DNA of 13,002 nt. It comes from Eggerthellaceae bacterium UBA5906. Lineage in GTDB: Bacteria; Actinomycetota; Coriobacteriia; Coriobacteriales; Eggerthellaceae. Made by a program: the position numbers and the translations under genes. Numbering within the stretch: the first letter of the stretch is position 1; each line of letters starts with the position of its first letter. This document shows, piece after piece, positions 1 to 5,086 of this stretch. The stretch lies in the NCBI GenBank assembly GCA_002431805.1, contig DJEE01000157.1:40196-53197 (forward strand). The letters run 5' to 3'. The notes under the pieces are model-generated. The model ran no database searches. It was not told where the DNA came from and was given only the letters and a program-made list of their open reading frames with translations.

Positions 1-28
1 CACGGCAGGGACCTTTTCTTTTTTGGTT

Positions 29-50
29 TGCCTCGCAGGGGATTCGAACC
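29..50 (-). pseudogene. tRNA 3'-end-like fragment (possible att scar)
   Basis: Read on the minus strand, the segment contains the T-loop signature GGTTCGAATCC followed by CCCTGCGAGGCA, which looks like the 3' half of a T-arm plus an acceptor strand and a discriminator A. The 5' side of the T-stem (ATCGG) pairs at only some positions with CCCCT, and no D-arm, anticodon arm or 5' acceptor strand can be found further upstream on that strand. It is therefore not an intact tRNA. Such 3'-end fragments are typical of tRNA-targeted integration scars, but there is no integrase gene here and the fragment is short. Which tRNA it came from is not clear. Confidence 0.4.
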
Positions 51-160
51 GATGAGGTGGAACCTTGCAGGTTTGATTCGCTAGTATAGTAATTCGTGAA
101 TAATCTAAACTAGAACGTAACCTGGGAAAATAGTAATCCAAGAAGTGTTTATGGATAAAT

Positions 161-178
161 ATGTTTCACGTGAAACAT
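161..178. promoter_or_regulatory. parS: parS centromere site (ParB-binding)
   Basis: Positions 162-177 read TGTTTCACGTGAAACA, the perfect 16-bp consensus parS recognised by chromosomal ParB/Spo0J. The flanking A and T extend it to an 18-bp perfect palindrome. In most bacteria such sites cluster around oriC, load ParB, and seed chromosome segregation and condensin recruitment. The rpsF-ssb-rpsR-rplI-dnaB neighbourhood fits an origin-proximal position. parA and parB are not in the window. The site lies between the tRNA-like fragment and the marR-like gene, about 55 bp upstream of that gene's start. Confidence 0.92.
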
Positions 179-200
179 TGCAGTTTGGCGGAACTATACT
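172..200 (+). promoter_or_regulatory. Possible promoter of the marR-like gene, overlapping parS
   Basis: A TATACT hexamer at 195-200 matches a sigma70-type -10 box at five of six positions and lies 33 nt before the start codon. The hexamer 17 nt upstream is GAAACA (172-177), which is the right arm of parS and only a weak -35. If the promoter is real, ParB bound at parS would cover its -35 region. The -10 is reasonable; the -35 assignment is weak. Confidence 0.35.
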
Positions 201-232
201 CGCGGTACCCTCCAAGTTGAAAGGAAACACCT

Positions 233-706
233 ATGAACGAAGCAGCAAAATCACTTGCGCAGCTGAAAAAAGCAAACAAACTCGTGCGCCTGGCGTTCCG
301 TAAAAACGGCCCCAAAAGCTACAAACGTGGCCAGGGTGCGCTGCTGAATGCATTGCTGGAAAACGATGGCGCAACGCAGCGTGAGCTTACGAAGACGCTT
401 GGCATGAACCGCAGCAGCTTGAAAGATGTGGTAAAGAAAGCCCAGCGCAACGAATACGTAACCATCGAGCATGTTGACGAGCCGCGCACCTACGCGGTGA
501 AGCTTACCAGCCTTGGCCGCGATCTTGCGGAGAAGCGTCTTGCTGCAAACGACCGCACTGCTGAGGACATCCTTTCTTGCTTGAGCACAGAAGAAGTGCA
601 GCAGCTGGATGCCATCACCAAGAAGCTGATTGTCTCCATGAAAGAAAAAGGCATCAGCGGCAAGAAGAAGGGCTATAAGGTTCGCCGCAAGCATCGTCGC
701 CGTTAA
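233..706 (+). CDS. MarR-type winged-helix transcriptional regulator
   Basis: This 157-aa protein has the layout of a MarR-family dimeric repressor: an N-terminal helix, a winged helix-turn-helix at about residues 33-100, and a C-terminal helix for dimerisation. The helix-turn-helix (ATQRELTKTLGMNRSSLKDV, residues 47-66) is followed by a wing around VDEPRTYAVKLTSLG. An AAAGG ribosome-binding site at 220-224 supports the ATG at 233. An unusual feature is the strongly basic tail, residues 144-157 (KKKGYKVRRKHRRR, 10 of 14 Lys/Arg), which is not part of the usual MarR fold and should add non-specific DNA affinity. The ligand and target genes cannot be read from the sequence. It stands alone just downstream of parS, with no obvious efflux or resistance gene next to it. 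The family call is fairly safe; the biological role is unknown. Confidence 0.75.
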   Translation: MNEAAKSLAQLKKANKLVRLAFRKNGPKSYKRGQGALLNALLENDGATQRELTKTLGMNRSSLKDVVKKAQRNEYVTIEHVDEPRTYAVKLTSLGRDLAEKRLAANDRTAEDILSCLSTEEVQQLDAITKKLIVSMKEKGISGKKKGYKVRRKHRRR

Positions 707-756
707 GCCTAAGCAGGTTTTTCGGCGGTTCCTTCTAAAAAGGCACGCAAGTAAAA

Positions 757-810
757 GAAAGCCACGTTACACTGAATGCACGATGCGGTGCATGCGGGGA
801 CGTGGCTTTC
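757..810 (+). repeat. Nested inverted repeat / structured leader
   Basis: A perfect 11-bp inverted repeat, GAAAGCCACGT (757-767) and ACGTGGCTTTC (800-810), encloses a second one, ATGCAC (776-781) and GTGCAT (788-793). The structure lies 31 nt before the acidic-protein start and 50 nt after the marR-like stop. On the + strand the 3' arm is followed by CCGC, so it is a poor terminator in that direction; on the minus strand the stem would run into TTTCTTTT. It may be a 5'-UTR structure, a weak or minus-strand terminator, or an operator. A TACACT hexamer (768-773) lies inside the loop. Confidence 0.6.
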
Positions 811-841
811 CGCATGTGTGACGAAACGAAAGGATGCAGCA

Positions 842-1387
842 ATGGCCGATCGCGTTGTTGAGAGCTCTGACAGCCAAGTTCCCGAGATTCCCGAGGTGCT
901 GGAAAAGGTCCTGCTGTTCTCGCTGGACGAGGCGAAGGAAAAGCTGGCGCAAAGCCATGAGGTGGTGCCGTTTACCTCGCTGGTGGTCAAAGATAACCTG
1001 TTCATTGAAAATCATCCCGGGGAAACGGTTGATGCTTGCTTTAACGCCGCTCGCCACACGGTGCAGCACGCACAGGGTGCGCAGGCTTATTCGCTATGCT
1101 ACGACGGCTACGTTGAGGTTGACGACGGCACCAAAGACGCGCTTATCGCGGAAGGCGGCGTTCCGGGCGCAGACAACGGTTACGCCGTGGGCTATTTGTA
1201 CGAGCAGGATGAAAACGGGGAAGTAACCTTTGAAGAAGAGCCGGCCTATATCGGGCCCGCCCCGAACTTCATGATTGCTCTGAAGGCTCCAGGTGAGTAC
1301 AGCGAAGAGGAAATCGACGAGAAGTACATCGCCGAGGAAGAAGTCGCCGACGAGGAATTCGAAGAAGAGGCGCCAGAACAGCAGTAA
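842..1387 (+). CDS. Conserved-looking hypothetical acidic protein
   Basis: I do not recognise this 181-aa protein. The start at 842 is chosen over an upstream in-frame ATG at 776 because AAGGA at 830-834 sits 7 nt before it and because the upstream extension would run through the inverted repeat. Residues 1-150 look like a compact mixed alpha/beta domain with no signal peptide, no membrane segment and only two cysteines (66 and 86). There is a run of aromatic and glycine residues around AYSLCYDGYVEVDDGTKDAL (82-101) and GYAVGYLY (113-120). Residues 151-181 form an acidic tail, 16 of 31 being Asp/Glu. The composition implies a soluble cytoplasmic protein. Codon use is like the neighbours, so it is probably a lineage-specific housekeeping-type gene. 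No function is assigned; a partner-binding or chaperone-like role for the tail would be speculation. Confidence 0.75.
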   Translation: MADRVVESSDSQVPEIPEVLEKVLLFSLDEAKEKLAQSHEVVPFTSLVVKDNLFIENHPGETVDACFNAARHTVQHAQGAQAYSLCYDGYVEVDDGTKDALIAEGGVPGADNGYAVGYLYEQDENGEVTFEEEPAYIGPAPNFMIALKAPGEYSEEEIDEKYIAEEEVADEEFEEEAPEQQ

Positions 1388-1486
1388 ACTTCGGGTCGTG
1401 CAAGAATTCGGCAAGGTTTGAAGACGAAACCTGCAAGACCTTTGTAAGAAACAGATGAATAGCGTGACGCATATGCGTTTGCTCCT

Positions 1487-1522
1487 AGAGCGGTTCGCTG
1501 CAAGATTTGAGCGAACCGCTCT
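1487..1522 (+). terminator. Strong hairpin without U-tract
   Basis: AGAGCGGTTCGCT (1487-1499) pairs perfectly with AGCGAACCGCTCT (1510-1522), a 13-bp GC-rich stem with a 10-nt loop. What follows is TGCTGTAT, not a run of T, and there is none on the other side either. It could be a U-less terminator, an mRNA 3' stabiliser for the acidic-protein transcript, or part of a small RNA. The structure is certain; the function is not. Confidence 0.45.
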
Positions 1523-1677
1523 TGCTGTATCGGCAATATGTGTGCAAGGTCAGCTTGTCATACTAGGGGAGCGGCTATCGGTGGCGCGGATGCCATTGTG
1601 GGCGAACGGTCAAGGTGTGATGAAACGGTGCAGATGAAAGAAAGCGGTTTGAATTGCTGGAATGCGTAGCAGGCTTT

Positions 1678-1689
1678 TGTTAATATAGT
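1678..1689 (+). promoter_or_regulatory. Candidate promoter of the rpsF operon
   Basis: TGTTAATAT (1678-1686) is an extended -10 (TGn followed by TAATAT), and an overlapping TATAGT (1684-1689) is an alternative hexamer. No good -35 stands at 16-18 nt; TTGCTG at 1654-1659 is too far for standard spacing. The predicted start, about 1693, would place the S6:S18-like leader hairpin immediately downstream. Confidence 0.4.
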
Positions 1690-1702
1690 CAGGCTAATTC
1701 CT

Positions 1703-1733
1703 GCCCCGGTGTGTGCCTTCACCAGCCCGGGGC
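1703..1733 (+). ncRNA. Candidate S6:S18 autoregulatory leader
   Basis: GCCCC (1703-1707) pairs with GGGGC (1729-1733), and GGTG (1708-1711) with CACC (1720-1723). This leaves an 8-nt apical loop and a one-sided bulge AGCCC (1724-1728), so that CCG occurs at the bulge/stem junction. Known rpsF leaders in many phyla contain a hairpin with a CCG-bearing bulge that binds the S6:S18 complex and represses the operon. Here both rpsF and rpsR lie downstream, as that mechanism needs. The pairing is directly visible; membership of the family is inferred. A simple 7-bp GCCCCGG/CCGGGGC stem is an alternative fold. Confidence 0.5.
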
Positions 1734-1758
1734 CGTAAAGTCCAAAGGAGGTGAGCTG

Positions 1759-2052
1759 ATGAAGGCTTACGAACTGCTGTATTTTGTCGCTCCGTCTACC
1801 GACGAGGAAACCCGCGTAAACACAATCAACCGTATCCAGGGCGTGATCACCGCTGCCCAGGGTACTGTCGATAACGTTGATGAGTGGGGCAAGCGTAAAC
1901 TCGCTTACGAGATCAATGGTCTGACCGATGGTGTTTACACCCTCATCGATTTCCACGCTGATCCCGCCGAGGTTGCAGAACTCGATCGCGTGCTGCGCAT
2001 CTCTGATGTCGTTGTTCGCCACATGATCGTGAAGCGCACCGACCGCGATTAG
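1759..2052 (+). CDS. rpsF: 30S ribosomal protein S6
   Basis: S6 is a small-subunit platform protein that binds 16S rRNA together with S18. The 97-aa product begins MKAYELLYFVAPSTDEE and contains WGKRKLAYEINGLTDGVYTL, both typical of bacterial S6, and has normal length for the family. The start at 1759 is fixed by AAGGAGGTGA (1745-1754), an almost complete anti-Shine-Dalgarno complement 4-7 nt upstream; an earlier in-frame start at 1711 would run through the leader hairpin. It is the first gene of the rpsF-ssb-rpsR-rplI operon. It is probably controlled by the leader hairpin at 1703-1733 through S6:S18 feedback, which is an inference. Confidence 0.97.
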   Translation: MKAYELLYFVAPSTDEETRVNTINRIQGVITAAQGTVDNVDEWGKRKLAYEINGLTDGVYTLIDFHADPAEVAELDRVLRISDVVVRHMIVKRTDRD

Positions 2053-2063
2053 GATTTGACGTA

Positions 2064-2086
2064 GGGGCCTTCTCGTCATAGGCCCC
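2064..2086 (+). promoter_or_regulatory. rpsF-ssb intercistronic hairpin
   Basis: GGGGCCT (2064-2070) and AGGCCCC (2080-2086) form a perfect 7-bp GC-rich stem with a 9-nt loop in the 57-nt gap between rpsF and ssb. No T-run follows, so it is more likely an mRNA processing or stability element, or a partial attenuator, than a full terminator. Confidence 0.5.
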
Positions 2087-2109
2087 AGCATGAGAAGAGG
2101 TAGATTCAC

Positions 2110-2574
2110 ATGAGCATCAACCGAGTTATGATCAGCGGAAATCTTACGCGCGACGCAGAACTTCGCTCCACGCAATCCGGCATGGCAATTCTTGGTTTTG
2201 GCGTTGCGGTCAACGACCGCCGCAAAAACCCGCAAACCGGCGATTGGGAGGATTACCCGAATTTCGTCGATTGCACCATGTTCGGCACGCGCGGCGAGAA
2301 GCTGCAGCCTTACCTGACGAAGGGCACGAAAGTGGCTATCGAAGGCAAGCTGCGTTACAGCTCTTGGGAACGCGATGGCCAGCGTCGCAGCAAGCTTGAA
2401 GTGATCGTTGACGAGTTGGAGTTCATGTCCAGCCGCAACAGCGCAAACCAGGGCTATGACAACGGCATGTCCGCTGGCTACGCTCCGCAGCCTCAACCTG
2501 TGATGGCTGCCCCGGTTGCTGCTCCGGTTATGGATGCCTCTGCTTCGGTTTACGACGAAGATATCCCGTTTTAA
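2110..2574 (+). CDS. ssb: Single-stranded DNA-binding protein
   Basis: SSB coats single-stranded DNA during replication, repair and recombination and recruits partners through its C-terminus. The 154-aa protein has an OB-fold at about residues 1-108, beginning MSINRVMISGNLTRDAELRS, with aromatic residues W46, F52 and W86 in positions typical of DNA contact. A flexible Gln/Pro/Ala-rich linker (about 110-145) leads to the acidic tip DEDIPF (149-154), the interaction motif used by helicase, primase and repair enzymes. AAGAGG at 2095-2100 lies 9 nt before the start. Its position between the S6 and S18 genes is the classical arrangement in Gram-positive bacteria and couples ssb expression to ribosomal protein control. 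Confidence 0.97.
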   Translation: MSINRVMISGNLTRDAELRSTQSGMAILGFGVAVNDRRKNPQTGDWEDYPNFVDCTMFGTRGEKLQPYLTKGTKVAIEGKLRYSSWERDGQRRSKLEVIVDELEFMSSRNSANQGYDNGMSAGYAPQPQPVMAAPVAAPVMDASASVYDEDIPF

Positions 2575-2592
2575 GCGAAAGAGGTTTAGGAA

Positions 2593-2853
2593 ATGTCCGA
2601 TTACGCGAAGCAGCCTCGTCGCAAGTACTGCCAGTTCTGCAAAGAGGACGCGGAGTACATCGACTACAAAGATACTCAGATGCTGCGCAAATATGTTACC
2701 GACCGCGGGAAGATCAAGCCGCGCCGTGTGACGGGTGCTTGCACCCAGCACCAGCGTGACATCGCGAACGCCGTGAAGCGCGCTCGCGAGATGGCTCTGA
2801 TGCCCTACGCGGTTCCCGCCATCAGCGGCCGCGGCGACCGCCGCAATCGCTAG
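2593..2853 (+). CDS. rpsR: 30S ribosomal protein S18, zinc-ligand form
   Basis: S18 forms a heterodimer with S6 on the 30S platform. The 86-aa product has the conserved core [20 protein letters not shown] and [20 protein letters not shown]. Cys13 and Cys16 (CQFC) with Cys50 and His53 (CTQH) form a C-x2-C...C-x2-H set, the zinc-ribbon type of S18; zinc-starved bacteria often keep an additional Cys-less paralogue elsewhere. AAAGAGG at 2578-2584 is the ribosome-binding site, and the gap to ssb is 18 nt. The C-terminus after [13 protein letters not shown] is Arg-rich (RGDRRNR), as expected for an rRNA binder. Confidence 0.97.
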   Translation: MSDYAKQPRRKYCQFCKEDAEYIDYKDTQMLRKYVTDRGKIKPRRVTGACTQHQRDIANAVKRAREMALMPYAVPAISGRGDRRNR

Positions 2854-2868
2854 GCGCAAGGAGGAACC

Positions 2869-3384
2869 ATGAAAGTCATCCTGCTCCAAGAGCTTAAGGG
2901 CAAGGGCGGCGAAGGCGACGTCGTAGACGTGGCCCCCGGTTTTGCCAACAACTACCTGATGCCGCAGGGCATCGCCATCCTGGCTACGAAGGGCAACCTG
3001 AAGCAGCTTGAGATGCGCAAGAACAACATCGCCAAGCGTGAGGCTACCCGCATCGCTGATGCTGAGAAGCTGCAAGGCGTGCTTGATGGCGCTACCGTAA
3101 AGGTTGACGCACGAGTCGGCGAAGAGGGCCAGCTGTTTGGCTCCGTTACCGCTGCTCAGATCGTCGAGGCCATCAAGGCTGCCCTGGGTGTGGACGTTGA
3201 TCGTCGTCGTGTTGAAACTGGCAAGGCCATCAAGACCGCTGGTCAGCACGAGGTTGCCATCTCCATCTACCGTGACATCAAGGCCACGGTTACCCTGCTG
3301 GTGGGCGTCGACGAGGTTGCTGCTGAGGAAGAGACCGAAGAGGTCGCTGCCGAAGAAGCTGCTACCGAAGAGGCTGCTGAATAA
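2869..3384 (+). CDS. rplI: 50S ribosomal protein L9 with acidic tail
   Basis: L9 binds 23S rRNA near the L1 stalk and helps maintain the reading frame. The N-terminal domain signature MKVILLQELKGKGGEGDVVD and PGFANNYLMPQGIA is clear, followed by the long connecting helix (about residues 40-75) and the C-terminal domain ending near residue 148. At 171 aa it is about 20 residues longer than most L9 proteins. The excess is an Ala/Glu tail with a repeated EE-hydrophobic-A-x unit (157-171). AAGGAGG at 2858-2864 precedes the ATG by only 4 nt. It is the last gene before the terminator at 3411-3447. The acidic extension should be disordered and may not contact rRNA. Confidence 0.96.
   Translation: MKVILLQELKGKGGEGDVVDVAPGFANNYLMPQGIAILATKGNLKQLEMRKNNIAKREATRIADAEKLQGVLDGATVKVDARVGEEGQLFGSVTAAQIVEAIKAALGVDVDRRRVETGKAIKTAGQHEVAISIYRDIKATVTLLVGVDEVAAEEETEEVAAEEAATEEAAE
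3337..3381 (+). repeat. Three degenerate 15-bp tandem repeats in rplI
   Basis: Units at 3337-3351, 3352-3366 and 3367-3381 each encode Glu-Glu-(Val/Ala)-Ala-x and are related to one another at the nucleotide level (GAAGA[GA]G[TC]... with GCTGC cores). This suggests slippage or duplication created the L9 tail. A looser fourth unit may lie just upstream, around 3313-3336. Confidence 0.6.
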
Positions 3385-3410
3385 CCCAGCATCTGCTGCA
3401 TAGCAGAACC

Positions 3411-3447
3411 AATCCCCCGTATTCCTTTCGGAAGCGGGGGATTTTTT
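3411..3447 (+). terminator. Rho-independent terminator after rplI
   Basis: AATCCCCC (3411-3418) pairs with GGGGGATT (3436-3443). The stem continues inward with G-C and G-T pairs and an inner TTCC/GGAA segment around a TTTC tetraloop (3426-3429), and is followed by a six-T run (3442-3447). A smaller 6-bp hairpin TCTGCT/AGCAGA lies just upstream (3392-3407). This ends the ribosomal-protein operon; because of the A-rich 5' arm it may also work weakly in reverse. Confidence 0.93.
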
Positions 3448-3637
3448 GTTTGCTTGCAAAGCTGGCGAGACAATGTTTTCGCAAGGCGTTTGCCCGCCAA
3501 CCTTCGCGAACATCGTTTCGATTTTGCATTCCTATCGCAAGCGCGCGTGTCGGGGATATTGATGGGACTTGGCTTGGCGCGCGCCGCGCTACCATGCTGC
3601 GGTATCATAGCCTGTACGAAAGAAAGGATATGCCCCT

Positions 3638-5050
3638 ATGCCCGTTGACGTTCCTTACAACCCTGATTTTGCCCCAGAAGTTCCTGATGCGTCGCCTAAC
3701 CGCAAGATGGAGCCGCAAAACATCGAAGCTGAAAAATCGGTGCTGGCAGCATGTATGCTGACGCAGGAGGCAATTGAAGACGTAGCGGCAAAGCTTGTCC
3801 CTGAAAACTTCTACCGTGCGTCTCATCAGCGTATTTTTGCTTCGATGCTGGATTTGTATGTACGTCACATTCCCATCGATCACATTTCGCTTGCGGATAA
3901 CCTTAACGCGCAAGGCCAGCTTGAGGCGGTTGGCGGCAGGGCATACTTAGTTGAGCTTGCTGACAACACGTTTGCGCTCACGAACTGGCAAAACCACGTT
4001 GAAATCGTCAAGCGTACGTCCATTCTGCGTGAGCTTATCCGTGCATCAGGGGAAATCAAGGCCCTTGCCTACGACGCCCCCGATGATTTGGGCGTAGTGG
4101 TTGAGCAGGCGGAGAAAACGCTGTTCCGCGTTACGGAAAAGCGTGTGTCATCTGCGTTTACGGGCATTGACACGTTGCTGGTCGACGCATTCGAAGAGCT
4201 GCAGGAGATGGCGGCGCAGGAGAACAAGATCTCAGGCGTGGCGTCTGGCTTCAAAGACGTTGACGACCTGTTTCACGGGTTCCGCGGCGGCGACTTGGTG
4301 ATTCTTGCCGCGCGCCCTGGCGTTGGCAAAACGGCTTTCGCTTTGAATTTAGCCACCAGTGCGGCCAAGCTTGGCGCAACCGTGGCGTTCCTATCTTTGG
4401 AAATGAGCGCCTCCCAGCTGGTGCAACGTGTTTTGGCGTCCGAGGCGCGCGTAAGCTTATCGAAGCTGCGCGCCGGGCAGGTGCAGGATGCGGACTGGGC
4501 TGCCATCATCGAGGCGTCCAGCAACCTCTCCAAGCTGAAAATCGAATTTGACGACACGCCGGCTCTTTCCATTTTGGAACTGCGCGCAAAAGCCCGCCGT
4601 GAACTGCGCGATGCGGAAAAGGGCCTCATCATCGTTGACTACTTGCAGCTGATGCAGCCGCCGCAGGCGCGCCGCGACGGCAACCGCGCTGTTGAGGTTG
4701 CGGAAATCTCCCGTGGCCTGAAGGTGCTTGCCAAGGAAATGGATATGCCCGTTATCGCCTTGTCACAGCTGTCCCGTGCCGTTGAGATGCGCGGCAAAAA
4801 GCGCCCGATGCTTTCCGACCTGCGTGAATCCGGCGCTATCGAGCAAGATGCCGACATCGTTATGTTCATTGACCGAAGCATGGACGAGATGGAAGCCGAA
4901 AGCGACGACCGCCCCGATTTGGGCACCGCGGAGCTGATTGTGGCGAAGCACCGCAACGGTCCTACGCGCGACATCACATTGGCGTTCAACGCCGAGTACA
5001 CGCGATTCATGGACTTCGTTGACGATTCTCGCGTACCCGGGTATATGTAA
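3638..5050 (+). CDS. dnaB: Replicative DNA helicase DnaB
   Basis: DnaB is the ring-shaped hexameric 5'-3' helicase that unwinds DNA at the replication fork and binds primase. The 470-aa protein has an N-terminal collar domain (about residues 26-130, with AEKSVLAACML and VPENFYRASHQRIF), a linker, and a RecA-like motor domain. Walker A is ARPGVGKT (225-232), SLEMS follows, the Walker B aspartate is D334 in IIVDYLQL, and the ALSQLSR motif has Q377. The tract SDLRESGAIEQDADIVMFI is also diagnostic. No intein interrupts the conserved motifs. AAAGGA at 3623-3628 precedes the start by 9 nt. The preceding 190 bp between terminator and gene hold an imperfect hairpin around 3478-3510 and a possible -10 TATCAT at 3603-3608, so it probably has its own promoter. 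It is closely followed by the YhaO-like gene. Confidence 0.97.
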   Translation: MPVDVPYNPDFAPEVPDASPNRKMEPQNIEAEKSVLAACMLTQEAIEDVAAKLVPENFYRASHQRIFASMLDLYVRHIPIDHISLADNLNAQGQLEAVGGRAYLVELADNTFALTNWQNHVEIVKRTSILRELIRASGEIKALAYDAPDDLGVVVEQAEKTLFRVTEKRVSSAFTGIDTLLVDAFEELQEMAAQENKISGVASGFKDVDDLFHGFRGGDLVILAARPGVGKTAFALNLATSAAKLGATVAFLSLEMSASQLVQRVLASEARVSLSKLRAGQVQDADWAAIIEASSNLSKLKIEFDDTPALSILELRAKARRELRDAEKGLIIVDYLQLMQPPQARRDGNRAVEVAEISRGLKVLAKEMDMPVIALSQLSRAVEMRGKKRPMLSDLRESGAIEQDADIVMFIDRSMDEMEAESDDRPDLGTAELIVAKHRNGPTRDITLAFNAEYTRFMDFVDDSRVPGYM

Positions 5051-5086
5051 AGTAAGTTTTAAATCGAACGGAGCTGTATTTGCCGC

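Larger units (their letters stand above)
1388..1758 (+). other. 371-bp gene-free region with several stem-loops
   Basis: No convincing coding sequence was found. From left to right it holds a small imperfect hairpin around AGGTTT/AAACCT (1414-1419 with 1427-1432), a 12-bp perfect palindrome ACGCATATGCGT (1467-1478), a strong 13-bp hairpin (1487-1522), about 120 bp without visible structure, a promoter-like -10 near 1681-1689, and the rpsF leader hairpin (1703-1733). A short open frame at 1455-1637 lacks a ribosome-binding site and crosses the hairpin, so it is not called. Confidence 0.6.

Noticed and set aside
1..30. T-rich run at the window start as a terminator
   Set aside because: TTTTCTTTTTT follows CACGGCAGGGACC, but the upstream arm of any stem lies outside the window, so it cannot be judged.
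776..841. Upstream in-frame start for the acidic protein
   Set aside because: It lacks a ribosome-binding site and would place the coding start inside the nested inverted repeat, whereas the ATG at 842 has AAGGA at a good distance.
1455..1637. Small 60-codon open frame in the gene-free region
   Set aside because: No ribosome-binding site, it crosses the 13-bp hairpin, and the product has no plausible features.
1558..3513. 651-codon open frame on the minus strand
   Set aside because: It lies antisense to rpsF, ssb, rpsR and rplI and runs through the terminator and leader structures. Its product shows low-complexity, shadow-type composition and no known motif. The + strand genes are unmistakable.
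3638..5050. Possible intein in DnaB
   Set aside because: Actinobacterial dnaB genes often carry inteins at the Walker A or later motifs, but all motifs here are contiguous and the protein has normal length.
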